64,000 nucleotides of DNA from Chitinophaga filiformis (GCF_900102545.1 NZ_FNBN01000001.1:1318221-1382220); one strand, 5' to 3'. Numbered from the stretch's first letter, positions 28,582 through 37,596 are shown. The notes: generated by a model not told the origin, from the sequence alone. Program-made: numbers and translations.

Positions 28582-29025
28582 TTACTCTTTATCCTTAATG
28601 TTCACCCACTCTTTATCCGCCTTTTCAATGAAACCCCTTGTATCCTTTATCCAGCTTTCCCTGACCTTTGAATCGTAATTGAAATACAGCTTATTGTCTA
28701 CAATTGTCCAGGTATCAGTTTCGGTAGGCGCTTTATGGCCGTGAGCAGTACCATAAGCGCAGTAGCCGCCATACTGTGGTGCATAGTGTTCCGGGTTGGC
28801 TTTGAAGCTGTCAAGATTTTCTTTGGAAGAGAACAGCCATTGCGCGTCTTTCCATGTATACGATAGTTCTTCGCTACCTTTTACAGCCTTTTTTTCTCTG
28901 AAAAACGCAACGGGATCATACCCCTTTATGGCTTTGCCTTCCGGCGAAAAAATCTTTTTCTTCTGTGCATTGGCGCCACATGCAGCAAGAAATAATAAGA
29001 AGGTGGCGATGATTAGATTTCTCAT
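28582..29025 (-). CDS. periplasmic YHS-domain protein (second copy)
   Basis: A 147-residue exported protein; the signal region LLFLAACGANAQ could be a lipoprotein signal (Cys16) or a Sec signal cut after NAQ. The YHS-like core runs IKGYDPVAFF, WKDAQWLFSSKENLDSFKANPEHYAPQYGGYCAYG. It is paralogous to the gene just upstream, though diverged. In this branch the YHS fold is thought to bind metals or similar ligands, with little direct proof. Stands 18 nt behind its paralogue. Confidence 0.85.
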   Translation of the reverse strand: MRNLIIATFLLFLAACGANAQKKKIFSPEGKAIKGYDPVAFFREKKAVKGSEELSYTWKDAQWLFSSKENLDSFKANPEHYAPQYGGYCAYGTAHGHKAPTETDTWTIVDNKLYFNYDSKVRESWIKDTRGFIEKADKEWVNIKDKE

Positions 29026-29043
29026 GTGTTTACATTGTTGGTG

Positions 29044-29514
29044 TTACTTAACAAATTTGGTCCAGTTCTTATCTGCACTGCTCTTTAAATGCGCTTCGTC
29101 CTTATTCCATTTTTCGAGCGTGTTATTGAAATACTTGTTATAAAAGACATGGAGTTTACCGTCCAGGATCTTGAACGTTTTGGGATTGATCTCTACTTTT
29201 TCACCGGTAGCGCCCATTGCGTATGCACACCATCCTCCGTACAATGGTTCATATTTCGCAGGATTGGTTTTAAAGGTCTTCCTGTGTTCTTCTGTTGCGA
29301 AACGGTATGTTACGCCGTTGTATACTGTGGCAATATCCTTATTCCCTTCAACGGCTTTGTGATCTGTGAAATAGGCAACGGGATCATATCCCTGCAGGGC
29401 TAAACCTGATTTGTCTACATTGTATTCCTTTCTGCGAACATCTGCGGTCTGTTGTGCTGAAACTCCGCTTACAAATGCCAGTGCCAGCACCAGTACAGTA
29501 ATTACCTTTTTCAT
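29044..29514 (-). CDS. periplasmic YHS-domain protein (first copy)
   Basis: A 156-residue protein with a clear Sec signal peptide (MKKVITVLVLALAFVSGVSA, then QQ). Its core repeats the Bacteroidota YHS pattern: LALQGYDPVAYF, GVTYRFATEEHRKTFKTNP, KYEPLYGGWCAYAMG, where the lone Cys and nearby Tyr/Gly are shared with its paralogue. It is the first gene of the six-gene leftward operon. No TAnnTTTG box is obvious; a CTGTA/TACAG palindrome lies about 90 nt upstream and a 106-nt hairpin further up. Confidence 0.87.
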   Translation of the reverse strand: MKKVITVLVLALAFVSGVSAQQTADVRRKEYNVDKSGLALQGYDPVAYFTDHKAVEGNKDIATVYNGVTYRFATEEHRKTFKTNPAKYEPLYGGWCAYAMGATGEKVEINPKTFKILDGKLHVFYNKYFNNTLEKWNKDEAHLKSSADKNWTKFVK

Positions 29515-29604
29515 GATTGCTGTTGTTTTATAAAATGATTTTTTAAACTGATCGTGTTGTCTTTTCGTCTCAAGCCTGTTTTGGGGGCCGGTTGCTTAAC
29601 AACA

Positions 29605-29618
29605 CTGTAAAACTACAG
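29605..29618. promoter_or_regulatory. small palindrome upstream of the YHS operon
   Basis: CTGTA and TACAG form a 5-bp inverted repeat with a 4-nt spacer about 90 nt before the first YHS gene. The minus strand reads TAGTTTTA here, a weak -7-like box. Either could be the operon's control region. Confidence 0.3.
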
Positions 29619-29692
29619 TTAGGAGAGGCCTTGAAAAATGTCAGCACTTCCCGAAGAGTTATCTAAATTGCCCGAAGTAGGAGGAAGAGGGG

Positions 29693-29798
29693 GGGTATGT
29701 ATTTAGTTCTTATAGTCTGACTTCGGTAGAGATTCCGTAGAGGCTATATCCTATAGGCTCTACGGAAGCTCCACCGAGTCCTGAGCGAATACATACCC
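29693..29798. repeat. 106-nt near-palindromic structured element
   Basis: The ends GGGTATGTATT and AATACATACCC pair perfectly. Further in, GAC.TCGGT pairs with ACCGAGTC, and the centre TTCCGTAGAGGCTATA pairs with TATAGGCTCTACGGAA with a single mismatch around a 3-nt loop. The whole could fold as one long rod with two internal loops. It lies between the YHS operon and a tRNA gene. No T-run follows on either side. It may be a structured RNA, a mobile-element relic with terminal inverted repeats, or a leader of the operon. Confidence 0.7.
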
Positions 29799-29992
29799 TT
29801 TGGGGAATCTCATTAGAATGGATGACGCTGGCATGGCCCAGACACGCTTCATACACGACGTATACACGACGCATCCCCGGGACATCTATGCCTTAAGGTT
29901 GGACCTGTAGGAAATTATACCTGGGGTAAGATCGGGGATTATTGTAAATCAGGGAGGTTGGATGGGAGGAGAGGGCAAATCTTTAACAAATA

Positions 29993-30028
29993 AAAAAGGA
30001 CTTCAGCCTTATTGCTGAAATCCTTTTT
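29993..30028 (-). terminator. intrinsic terminator behind the tRNA
   Basis: A 14-bp stem (one mismatch) with A/T-runs on both sides lies just 3' of the leftward tRNA gene. Confidence 0.8.
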
Positions 30029-30034
30029 CTTTCG

Positions 30035-30108
30035 TGGTCCCACCAGGGCATGATCCTGGGACCCCCTGATTATGAGTCAGGTGCTCTAACCAACTGAGCT
30101 ATAGGACC
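30035..30108 (-). tRNA. tRNA with CAU anticodon (elongator Met or lysidine-modified Ile2)
   Basis: On the minus strand the 7-bp acceptor stem GGTCCTA/TGGGACC closes a cloverleaf with D-arm AGCTCAGTTGGTTAGAGC, anticodon stem-loop CCTGACTCATAATCAGG (anticodon CAT) and T-stem CCAGG/CCTGG. Discriminator A is followed by CGA, so CCA is not encoded. The 7-nt T-loop is ATCATGC rather than the standard TTCRANY, with positions 54 and 58 exchanged. Sequence alone does not settle Met versus Ile2. Confidence 0.93.
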
Positions 30109-30260
30109 TGTTCTTTGCAGAACGAATATTTTGAAACTTTCTCGTGGGTTCCCTTTTTCAGGGAGGGCAAAATTAATTATTTTTTATTCAAATATCCAAA
30201 TTTCTGATTTTTTTATTCCCGGCATATACCTTTGCACTTTCTTATTCAGCAGTTCATACA

Positions 30261-30875
30261 ATGAAAGGTATTAAAAACATCATCTTCGATCTGGGCGGAG
30301 TTATTATCAATCTCAATTATCAGCTGACTTACAAGGCGTTTGAAGACCTTGGAGTAAAAGAGTTCACCAGTTTATACAATCAGTTTACGTTGACTACCCT
30401 GTTTGATGACCTGGAGACCGGCAAGATCGAACCTGAAGTATTCCTGAATGAGATGCAGCAGCATACTGCGCCCGGCACTACCCATCAGCAGATCATTGAT
30501 GCCTGGAATGCAATGCTGCTGGACTTCCCCTTACGCAGGCTGCAGATATTACAGCAATTAAGACAGCATTACGGATTATACCTGTTGAGTAATACCAATG
30601 CCATCCACCTGGATGCCTTTAATAAGATATTACAGGAAAGCAGGGGTATTCCTTCGCTGGCATCATTTTTTGATAAAGCGTATTATTCTCACCTGATCGG
30701 GTTACGTAAGCCGGAGAAGGAAACATATCAGTTTGTGCTGGACGAGAATGGCCTGGATCCGGCGGAGACCTTATTTATAGACGACACGCTTCCCAACATT
30801 GAAGGTGCGCAAGCTGTTGGCATACAAACAATCCATCTCCTGCCGCCTAAGACGATAGCAGATATCTTCAGATAA
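30261..30875 (+). CDS. HAD-family hydrolase, subfamily IA
   Basis: A 204-residue haloacid-dehalogenase-fold phosphatase. Motif I is FDLGGVI with nucleophile D10; the second acid of DxD is replaced by Gly, as in many IA variant-3 members. Motif II is LLSNTN, motif III the Lys in GLRKPEKETY, and motif IV LFIDDTLPNIEGA. The alpha-helical cap lies between motifs I and II. Substrate is unknown; relatives act on sugar phosphates and nucleotides. Confidence 0.9.
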   Translation: MKGIKNIIFDLGGVIINLNYQLTYKAFEDLGVKEFTSLYNQFTLTTLFDDLETGKIEPEVFLNEMQQHTAPGTTHQQIIDAWNAMLLDFPLRRLQILQQLRQHYGLYLLSNTNAIHLDAFNKILQESRGIPSLASFFDKAYYSHLIGLRKPEKETYQFVLDENGLDPAETLFIDDTLPNIEGAQAVGIQTIHLLPPKTIADIFR

Positions 30876-30884
30876 CAATAATGA

Positions 30885-31136
30885 CTATTTGATTTCTTCA
30901 AAATCAAGGTAATCTCCCTTATCCGCTTTTTTAGGAGCGGTGTGCTGCTGTTGTGCCTGAGCAGCTTGTCTCTGAGCTTGTTCCTGTTGCTGGTATTGAC
31001 GGCGGAGATGCTCCTGGATATCTCCCATCTGTCTGCGTACATGTTTTGTAGACTGATATACCGGCACGATGAAGTCAAATACTAATTTGTACAGCAACCA
31101 GAACACAAAGGCTAAAAATGCGTATTTCAGTATCAT
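30885..31136 (-). CDS. small membrane-anchored protein (DUF4834-like)
   Basis: An 83-residue protein with one N-terminal membrane helix (LKYAFLAFVFWLLYKLVFDF), a Gln-rich amphipathic middle (QYQQQEQAQRQAAQAQQQ) and the acidic C-terminal tag DYLDFEEIK. This layout is typical of a conserved Bacteroidota family of unknown function that I associate with DUF4834. It converges on the HAD gene, 9 nt apart. Confidence 0.7.
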   Translation of the reverse strand: MILKYAFLAFVFWLLYKLVFDFIVPVYQSTKHVRRQMGDIQEHLRRQYQQQEQAQRQAAQAQQQHTAPKKADKGDYLDFEEIK

Positions 31137-31226
31137 GGAACAAATTTAGCGGTTAATCTGCTTTCAGGGCAGAGAAAAATTGGCCTTTAGGTTTTCTTTA
31201 ACAGCCGGGAAAGCAGATCAACCTGA

Positions 31227-31571
31227 TTATAAACCCAGTAAAGCGGCACTCTGAAGGGCGGCCTTCTTATTGTACTCCCAGGTCAGTTTACGGTAGTTGA
31301 TCGCATCAACAATAGTACCGATCCAACATAGTCCTACTGTTAAAATATATAAAATGCCCATACCTATCTGGTTGGTCAGGAAGCGGTGAATACCTGCCGG
31401 GCCTATCAGCCCTACGAGGCAGAGGATAAGAATAAGCTGAGGATCTTTTCTCCGTCCTTCATAAATAGCCAGGAAACGCTGACGGGTTTCAATGGAGTAG
31501 TCGCGGGTAAGTTCCTGTAGCCATAAAAGCTCTTCCTGTTCAATACCCGGTAAGCTTACAAAATCTGTCAT
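31227..31571 (-). CDS. TM2-domain membrane protein
   Basis: This 114-residue protein has a soluble N-terminal helix region and a C-terminal TM2 domain: two membrane helices joined by the family's GIHRFLTNQIGMGILYILT segment, then WIGTIVDAINY. TM2 proteins are widespread and of unknown role. It shares ATGA with the DUF2752 gene upstream, a frequent Bacteroidota pairing. Confidence 0.88.
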   Translation of the reverse strand: MTDFVSLPGIEQEELLWLQELTRDYSIETRQRFLAIYEGRRKDPQLILILCLVGLIGPAGIHRFLTNQIGMGILYILTVGLCWIGTIVDAINYRKLTWEYNKKAALQSAALLGL

Positions 31572-31894
31572 GTATAGTGGTTTTTAAGTTCCGCAAAAGA
31601 TTGCCATTGTAGTCTGGCGAGTTGGAAAGTGCGATACAGCAGTATTAATACAGCGAACGGTCCCAGAGGATGGCTTTTCAGGGAGGCGCTCCATTCTCCA
31701 TGCAACAAAAAGTGAATGGAATGACCGAGGCCACAGCCGGGGCACCAGGGTATTCCTATCCTTTTCAGCAGGCAGAAACTTGCGCGGCTATCCTGATCGG
31801 GATCCATAAAAAACAACAGCAACAAGGCCGCGGGCCATATGATCAGCTCTATATTAATACGTTGTATGTATGCGTTAATTTGCATATTTCGCAT
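31568..31894 (-). CDS. DUF2752 family membrane protein
   Basis: A 108-residue protein. IPWCPGCGLGHSIHFLLHGEW is the DUF2752 signature (CPxCG then a G-x-H helix), with two to three membrane helices. The conserved Cys pair and His suggest metal or redox binding, but the function is unknown. I start at MRNMQINAY; an in-frame upstream start would add 25 residues without family similarity. It is coupled to the TM2 gene by a 4-nt overlap. Confidence 0.82.
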   Translation of the reverse strand: MRNMQINAYIQRINIELIIWPAALLLLFFMDPDQDSRASFCLLKRIGIPWCPGCGLGHSIHFLLHGEWSASLKSHPLGPFAVLILLYRTFQLARLQWQSFAELKNHYT

Positions 31895-32004
31895 CAGGGG
31901 TACAGTTATTATTATTTTTTGAAATCTGTGCGGACAGGGCGTTTTCTCTCGTGAAATTATTTCATACAAGTTAAAGAAAATGTTCTTGGATCAAAATAAA
32001 ATCC

Positions 32005-32012
32005 TAATTTTG
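32005..32012 (+). promoter_or_regulatory. -7 promoter element of rimP-nusA-infB operon
   Basis: TAATTTTG matches TAnnTTTG; TTG lies 16 nt upstream. Transcription would begin near 32019, giving a leader of about 48 nt. Confidence 0.6.
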
Positions 32013-32032
32013 CATAGGAAAATGATACTAAC

Positions 32033-32066
32033 GAAGGGGACTGAGCGGTCCCCTTCTCGTTTTTTT
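32033..32066 (+). promoter_or_regulatory. terminator-like leader hairpin (attenuator candidate) before rimP
   Basis: GAAGGGGAC pairs perfectly with GTCCCCTTC over a 6-nt loop and is followed by TCG and seven T that run directly into the rimP ATG. As a canonical intrinsic terminator in the leader of an operon encoding NusA, it could set how much transcription enters the operon. It would also occlude the ribosome start site. Autoregulation is inferred. Confidence 0.75.
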
Positions 32067-32531
32067 ATGGCAAACGAACAAGTGATAACAAACATCCGGG
32101 ACATGGCGGCAGAAATGCTTGCTCCCTATCCGGAATACTTCGTAGTAGATGTGCGGATAAAGCCCACAAACAACGTAAAACTCTTTGTAGACGGGGATAA
32201 TGGCGTACCGGTAGATAAGCTGGTCGCATTTAACCGGAACCTGTACACCCGGCTTGAAGGTGCCAATTTGTTCCCCGACAACGATTTTTCCCTGGAAGTA
32301 TCCTCTCCTGGATTGGATGAACCGCTGAAACTTCACCGTCAATACGTTAAAAATATTGGTCGCAAAGTAGCCGTTACTTTATTGGATAATTCCGAAAAAG
32401 AAGGCAACCTGCTGTCTGTTACAGAGGACAAGGTAACTATTGAGGAGTTGGTAGGGAAGAAGAAAGAGAAAAAAATAACTGAAATAAATTTAATTGAAAT
32501 CAAGCACACGAAGGTGTGCATCGTGTTTTAA
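32067..32531 (+). CDS. rimP: ribosome maturation factor RimP
   Basis: A 154-residue 30S assembly factor. The N-domain has YFVVDVRIKPTNNVKLFVDG, then FSLEVSSPGLDEPLK, the hallmark SSPGLxxPL of RimP, and a C-terminal SH3-like domain (VTLLDNSEKEGNLLSV). The start is the ATG following the leader T-run; an in-frame start further upstream would lie inside the leader hairpin. It is the first gene of the rimP-nusA-infB operon. Confidence 0.94.
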   Translation: MANEQVITNIRDMAAEMLAPYPEYFVVDVRIKPTNNVKLFVDGDNGVPVDKLVAFNRNLYTRLEGANLFPDNDFSLEVSSPGLDEPLKLHRQYVKNIGRKVAVTLLDNSEKEGNLLSVTEDKVTIEELVGKKKEKKITEINLIEIKHTKVCIVF

Positions 32532-32553
32532 AATATAATAATATAACCGAAAC

Positions 32554-33801
32554 ATGGCTAGTATTAACCTGATTGAGTCATTCACGGAGTTTAAGGAGGC
32601 GGAAAACATTGACCGCCCGACGTTAATGAAAGTGTTGGAAGATGTGTTCAAAACTCTTCTCCGTAAAAAGTATGGCTCTGATGAGAATTTTGACGTGATT
32701 GTAAATACTGAGAAAGGTGACCTGGAAATTTTACGCCGCCGTACCATTGTAGCAGATGGCGAAGTGGAAGATGATAATGCCCAGATTGCTTATTCTGAAG
32801 CCATTTTAGTTGAACCGGACTATCAGGTAGGGGAAGATCTTTACGAAGAAGTGGAGATCATGGATTTTGGCCGCAGGGCTATCCTGGCGGCGAAGCAAAC
32901 CCTCTCTGCCCGTATCGGTGACCTGAAAAAGAACATTCTTGTAAAGAAATATGCTGACCGTGTAGGAGAAATTGTAACAGGTGAAGTGTACCAGGTATGG
33001 AAAAAAGAAGTTTTATTGCTTGATGATGAAAGGAATGAGTTAATTTTACCTAAATCTGAACAAATTCCTACCGATTATTTCAAGAAAGGGGAAAATGTAA
33101 GGGCAGTAGTGAAAAAAGTGGAGATGAAGAATAATGCTCCGCTTATCATTCTTTCCCGCACCCATCCGACCTTCCTGGCTAAATTGCTGGAAATTGAAGT
33201 TCCCGAGATCTTTGACGGCCTAATCGTAATCAAGAAAATCGTACGCGAACCTGGAGAAAGAGCTAAAGTGGCTGTTGAATCCTATGACGACCGTATTGAC
33301 CCTGTCGGAGCCTGTGTGGGTATGAAGGGTAGTCGCATACATGGGATTGTACGTGAGCTGCGTAACGAAAACATAGATATCATTAACTATACCTCCAATA
33401 TACAATTGTTGATCCAGCGTGCATTGACGCCCGCAAGGATCAGCCGTATGGAAGTGGATAATGATAATAAATATGCATCTGTTTTCCTCAAGGCAGACCA
33501 GGTGTCCCTGGCAATCGGTAAAAAAGGTGTCAATATTAAACTGGCCTGCGAATTGACGGGTTATGAGATTGATGTCTTCCGTGACGAAGAGCAGGAACAG
33601 GCTGAATATGACATCGACCTGGGAGAATTCTCAGATGAAATCGAAGAATGGGTACTGGATGAACTCAAACGTATTGGTTGTGACACTGCCCGCAGTGTAC
33701 TCGACCTGACTGTAGAAGAACTTGTACGCCGTTCAGATCTTGAAGAGGAAACAGTAAAAGAGGTAAGAAGAATACTACAGGAAGAATTTGATAAAGAGTA
33801 G
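32554..33801 (+). CDS. nusA: transcription termination/antitermination factor NusA
   Basis: 415 residues with the NusA domain order: N-terminal RNA-polymerase-binding domain (1-125), S1 (GEIVTGEVYQVWKKEVLLL, about 132-200), KH1 (VEIPEIFDG... then KVAVESYDDRIDPVGACVGMKGSRI), KH2 (VFLKADQVSLAIGKKGVNIKLA) and a short C-terminal helix-hairpin-helix (LDLTVEELVRRSDLEEETV). The protein modulates pausing, termination and antitermination. It lacks the duplicated acidic repeats of E. coli NusA, as is usual outside gammaproteobacteria. It lies 22 nt behind rimP. Confidence 0.96.
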   Translation: MASINLIESFTEFKEAENIDRPTLMKVLEDVFKTLLRKKYGSDENFDVIVNTEKGDLEILRRRTIVADGEVEDDNAQIAYSEAILVEPDYQVGEDLYEEVEIMDFGRRAILAAKQTLSARIGDLKKNILVKKYADRVGEIVTGEVYQVWKKEVLLLDDERNELILPKSEQIPTDYFKKGENVRAVVKKVEMKNNAPLIILSRTHPTFLAKLLEIEVPEIFDGLIVIKKIVREPGERAKVAVESYDDRIDPVGACVGMKGSRIHGIVRELRNENIDIINYTSNIQLLIQRALTPARISRMEVDNDNKYASVFLKADQVSLAIGKKGVNIKLACELTGYEIDVFRDEEQEQAEYDIDLGEFSDEIEEWVLDELKRIGCDTARSVLDLTVEELVRRSDLEEETVKEVRRILQEEFDKE

Positions 33802-33924
33802 GTTCACTCCACAACTTCCCCGGGATGTGGGCTTGCTTGACCGAAAGTATTTTTAGTTATTGTTAATTGTTAAAAAGGAGTCCCGTTAGCTAACGGGAAA
33901 AATGGGGAGGCCCGAGATTACAAT

Positions 33925-36900
33925 ATGCCTGAAGTAACAAACAACACGCCACGATTGCTGGCTGCAGCCAAGGAGTTCAATATTGGTAAGGAAACGCTGA
34001 TCGATTTCCTTGCTAATAAGGGCTATGATATGGGGGGCTTTGGCTCACCCAATGCCCGTCTTACGTCCCAGATGTATGCAGCTTTGCAGTCCGAGTTCCA
34101 GCAGGACAAGGCTAACAAACGCAAAAGCGACCAGATAGCCCTGCCTAAAGGAAGTGTGTTAGATGCAATGAAGAAGAAAGAGAAGGAAGAAGCAGAGGCA
34201 GCAGCCAAGAAGAAAGAAGCAGCTCCTAAAGAGGAACCCACACCCGCGGCCGCAGTTGAAGCGCCTAAGCCTGAACCCAAACCAGAACCAAGGCCGGAAC
34301 CTAAGGCAGAGCCTAAGCCCGAACCTAAACCGGAGCCTAAGCCTGAACCTAAACCCGAGCCAAAACCGGTACCGGTAGCGGAAGAAAAACCTGTTGTCAA
34401 AACAGAAGAAGCTCCTAAAGAGCCTGTCGTAGCTCCTCAACAGCCTGTTGCTGAGAAAACGCCTCCTCCTGTACAGACACAACCGGAAACTCCGGAAGTT
34501 ACTAAAACAGACGCTCCAAGGATCAATGGTCCGAAAGTGATCGCCACTATTGACCTGGATGCATTAAATAAACCTAAGAGACCTCCTACGCCACCAGCAC
34601 AATTCAAAAAGCCGGAACAGGAGGAGAATCCAGTTGTTGCAAAACAACCGGAACAACCTACTGCCAGCGAGAAAGACAAGGTAAAAGAACCTGCTCCGCA
34701 AACTCCGGCACAACCGCAACCCGTTGCACAGCAACAGCCTCCGGTAGAAGCAGCCAAACCTGCCCAACCTGAAGCCAAACCGCAGCAACCCGTTCAGCCA
34801 GTACAAAACGTACAACCAGTACAAGAAGAAAAAACAACGACACCTGCTGCTGAAAAACCTGCTGTCCCCGCTGTGGAAGAGAAACAAGCGCCGGCAGCCG
34901 AAAAATCGGCAGCTGCTCAGGAAAAAACTAAAGAACCGGCAGAAGCGAAAGAACAACAACCCGCACAGAAACCGGCCGCACAGCATATGGACGAAGTTGC
35001 AGCAGACATTGCATCAGACCAGGAGGATAACGGTGGAACAGCCGTTATTGAAAATATACAGGCCGAAAAACTCACCGGTCCTAAAGTGATCGGAAAAATT
35101 GAGTTGCCTGTACATTCAGAAAGACGCGACAACAAGGGTAACAGTAATTTCAACCGCGGTGGCGGCGGCAATAACAACAATGCCGACAACAACCGCAAGC
35201 GGAAACGCATTATCGTTGAAAAGAAACCTGAACCTATCCAGCCAGGCGATCTTTCAAAAGGTGGTAACACCGAAAACCGCGGCCCAGGTAACCGTGGTGA
35301 TTTCAACAGAGACAACCGTCAGGGTGGTAACCGCGATAACCGCGACAACCGCGATAATTCCAACAGACCAGCCGGTGGTCCTAGCAGACCACACGCCGCA
35401 CCTAACCGCGATGGCCGCCCAGGCGGACCAGGTGGTAACCGTCCAGGTGGTGGACAGCAGCATGGCGGTGGTAACCGTCCAGGAGGCGGACCAGGTGGTA
35501 ACAGACCAGGCGGTGGACAACATGGTGGCGGTAACAGACCCGGTGGCAACTTTGGTAACCGTCCCGGTGGCCAGGGTAACTTCAACCGTGATCGTGACCG
35601 CGACAGGAAGCCTGAAGAGAAAGAAATCGATAAGAACGAAATCCAGAATAAGATCAAGGAAACCATGGCCAAAATGACTGGCGGTGGTAACCGTGGTAAG
35701 AACACCAAAGCTAAACAACGTCGTGAGAAACGCCACGAGCTCGCAGAGCAAATGGCTAACCAGGGCGCTGAAAGCAACAAACTCCAGGTAACAGAGTTCG
35801 TATCTGTAAGTGAACTCGCTAACCTGATGGATGTAAGCTTTGCTGAAGTGATCTCAAAATGTATGGGACTCGGTATCATGGTGTCTATCAACCAGCGTCT
35901 GGACGCAGAGGTGATAGAACTGGTAGCAGGAGAGTTCGGATATGAAGTAGAATTTATCGGAGTAGATGATGCGGATGAAATAGAAGAAGAAGAAATCACT
36001 GATAATGAGGAAGATCTGATCCCAAGAGCACCTATTGTGACCATCATGGGTCACGTAGACCATGGTAAGACCTCCCTGCTCGACTATATCCGTAATGCAA
36101 ACGTAGTATCAGGTGAAGCCGGGGGTATCACCCAGCACATCGGTGCCTACCAGGTAGTTACTGCGTCCGGTAAAAAGCTCACCTTCCTGGATACTCCGGG
36201 TCACGAAGCCTTTACCGCGATGCGTGCCCGTGGTGCCAAAGTAGCGGATATCGCCATCATCGTAATCGCAGCAGATGACGCCATCATGCCACAGACACGT
36301 GAAGCGATCTCCCACTCACAGGCTGCAGGCCTGCCAATGGTATTCGCTATCAACAAAGTGGATAAAGACGGCGCTAATCCTGAAAAGATCAAAGAACAGC
36401 TGGCAGGTATGAACCTGTTGGTGGAAGACTGGGGTGGTAAATACCAGAGCCAGGAAATTTCTGCCAAGAGCGGTCTGAACATAGACGTCCTGCTGGAAAA
36501 AATACTCCTGGAAGCAGAATTACTCGAACTGAAAGCTAATCCTAACAGAGAAGCTTCCGGTAGTGTGATCGAAGCATCCCTCGATAAAGGCCGTGGTTAT
36601 GTAGCTACCGTACTCGTACAGAGCGGTACCCTGCATCAGGGCGATACTATCGCCTCCGGTTCTCACTTCGGTAAGATCAAGGCGATGTTTAACGAGCGCG
36701 GCCAGCGTGTTGATTCCGTAGGACCATCTTCACCGGTACAGGTGCTGGGTCTGAACGGCGCGCCGCAGGCGGGTGAGAAGTTCCGCATGTTCGAAGATGA
36801 ATCCGAAGCAAAAGAAGTGGCTAACCGCCGTGCCCAGATCATCCGTGAACAGGGTATCCGTACCAAGAAACACATCACACTGGATGAGATCGGACGTCGT

Positions 36901-37527
36901 CTTGCACTGGGTAACTTCAAACAGCTCAACCTCATCATCAAGGGTGACTTTGACGGTTCTGTAGAAGCGCTGAGCGACTCCCTGCAGAAACTGTCTACCG
37001 AAGAGATCGTAGTAAGCGTGGTACACAAAGCAGTAGGTCAGATCACAGAATCCGACGTATTGCTGGCAACTGCATCCGACGCGATCATCGTAGGTTTCCA
37101 GGTACGTCCTTCTTCTCAGGCATCCAAACTGGCAGAGAAAGAGAACATCGAGATCCGTACTTACTCCATCATCTACGACGCTATCGACGAGCTGAAGAGC
37201 GCGATGGAAGGTATGCTGGAGCCGAAGATCGAGAAGAAAGTGGTAGCCAACGTAGAGATCCGCGAAACTTACCGTTTCGACAAGGTAACCGTAGCAGGTT
37301 GTTTTGTACTGGACGGAAAGATTACCCGCAACACCCGTGTAAACCTGGTGCGCGAAGGTATCGTAATCTACACCGGCGAACTCGCCTCTCTGAAACGCTA
37401 CAAGGATGACGTGAAGGAAGTTGCCTCCAACATGGAGTGTGGTCTGAGTATCAGAAACTATAGCGACCTCAAGGTGGGCGATATAGTGGAAGGCTTTGAA
37501 GAAGTAGAAGTTAAGAGGACTTTATAA
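33925..37527 (+). CDS. infB: translation initiation factor IF-2
   Basis: A very long IF-2, 1200 residues against about 890 in E. coli. An N-terminal IF2_N-like domain ([20 protein letters not shown]) is followed by about 500 low-complexity residues: a Lys/Glu/Pro region with EPKPEPKP repeats, a Gln/Pro/Ala region, and a Gly/Asn/Arg region rich in NRPGG and RDNRDN. A second IF2_N ([14 protein letters not shown]) precedes the G domain, with G1 GHVDHGKT at 709-716, DTPGH and NKVDK, then domains II-IV ending EVEVKRTL. It recruits initiator tRNA to the 30S subunit. A 123-nt gap with a TCCCGTTAGCTAACGGGA hairpin separates it from nusA. Confidence 0.97.
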   Translation: MPEVTNNTPRLLAAAKEFNIGKETLIDFLANKGYDMGGFGSPNARLTSQMYAALQSEFQQDKANKRKSDQIALPKGSVLDAMKKKEKEEAEAAAKKKEAAPKEEPTPAAAVEAPKPEPKPEPRPEPKAEPKPEPKPEPKPEPKPEPKPVPVAEEKPVVKTEEAPKEPVVAPQQPVAEKTPPPVQTQPETPEVTKTDAPRINGPKVIATIDLDALNKPKRPPTPPAQFKKPEQEENPVVAKQPEQPTASEKDKVKEPAPQTPAQPQPVAQQQPPVEAAKPAQPEAKPQQPVQPVQNVQPVQEEKTTTPAAEKPAVPAVEEKQAPAAEKSAAAQEKTKEPAEAKEQQPAQKPAAQHMDEVAADIASDQEDNGGTAVIENIQAEKLTGPKVIGKIELPVHSERRDNKGNSNFNRGGGGNNNNADNNRKRKRIIVEKKPEPIQPGDLSKGGNTENRGPGNRGDFNRDNRQGGNRDNRDNRDNSNRPAGGPSRPHAAPNRDGRPGGPGGNRPGGGQQHGGGNRPGGGPGGNRPGGGQHGGGNRPGGNFGNRPGGQGNFNRDRDRDRKPEEKEIDKNEIQNKIKETMAKMTGGGNRGKNTKAKQRREKRHELAEQMANQGAESNKLQVTEFVSVSELANLMDVSFAEVISKCMGLGIMVSINQRLDAEVIELVAGEFGYEVEFIGVDDADEIEEEEITDNEEDLIPRAPIVTIMGHVDHGKTSLLDYIRNANVVSGEAGGITQHIGAYQVVTASGKKLTFLDTPGHEAFTAMRARGAKVADIAIIVIAADDAIMPQTREAISHSQAAGLPMVFAINKVDKDGANPEKIKEQLAGMNLLVEDWGGKYQSQEISAKSGLNIDVLLEKILLEAELLELKANPNREASGSVIEASLDKGRGYVATVLVQSGTLHQGDTIASGSHFGKIKAMFNERGQRVDSVGPSSPVQVLGLNGAPQAGEKFRMFEDESEAKEVANRRAQIIREQGIRTKKHITLDEIGRRLALGNFKQLNLIIKGDFDGSVEALSDSLQKLSTEEIVVSVVHKAVGQITESDVLLATASDAIIVGFQVRPSSQASKLAEKENIEIRTYSIIYDAIDELKSAMEGMLEPKIEKKVVANVEIRETYRFDKVTVAGCFVLDGKITRNTRVNLVREGIVIYTGELASLKRYKDDVKEVASNMECGLSIRNYSDLKVGDIVEGFEEVEVKRTL

Positions 37528-37553
37528 TATCAGTATAAACTTTTGTTAAAAAG

Positions 37554-37583
37554 ATAAGCCGCCCAATAGCGGCTTATTTTTTA
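37554..37583 (+). terminator. intrinsic terminator of infB operon
   Basis: ATAAGCCGC pairs with GCGGCTTAT around a 6-nt loop, followed by a T-run. Confidence 0.88.
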
Positions 37584-37588
37584 TTGGC

Positions 37589-37596
37589 TATTTTTG
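37589..37596 (+). promoter_or_regulatory. -7 promoter element of SurA-like gene
   Basis: TATTTTTG matches TAnnTTTG, 21 nt before the ATG and immediately after the infB terminator. Confidence 0.55.

Noticed and set aside
29638..29706. 22-residue frame ending inside the 106-nt palindrome
   Set aside because: Starts in unremarkable sequence and stops where the hairpin begins; no support as a gene.
34023..36047. Long antisense frames opposite infB
   Set aside because: They mirror the EPKP and Gly/Arg-rich codon repeats of infB on the other strand, giving low-complexity GLGSGLGS or LRLRFRF peptides.
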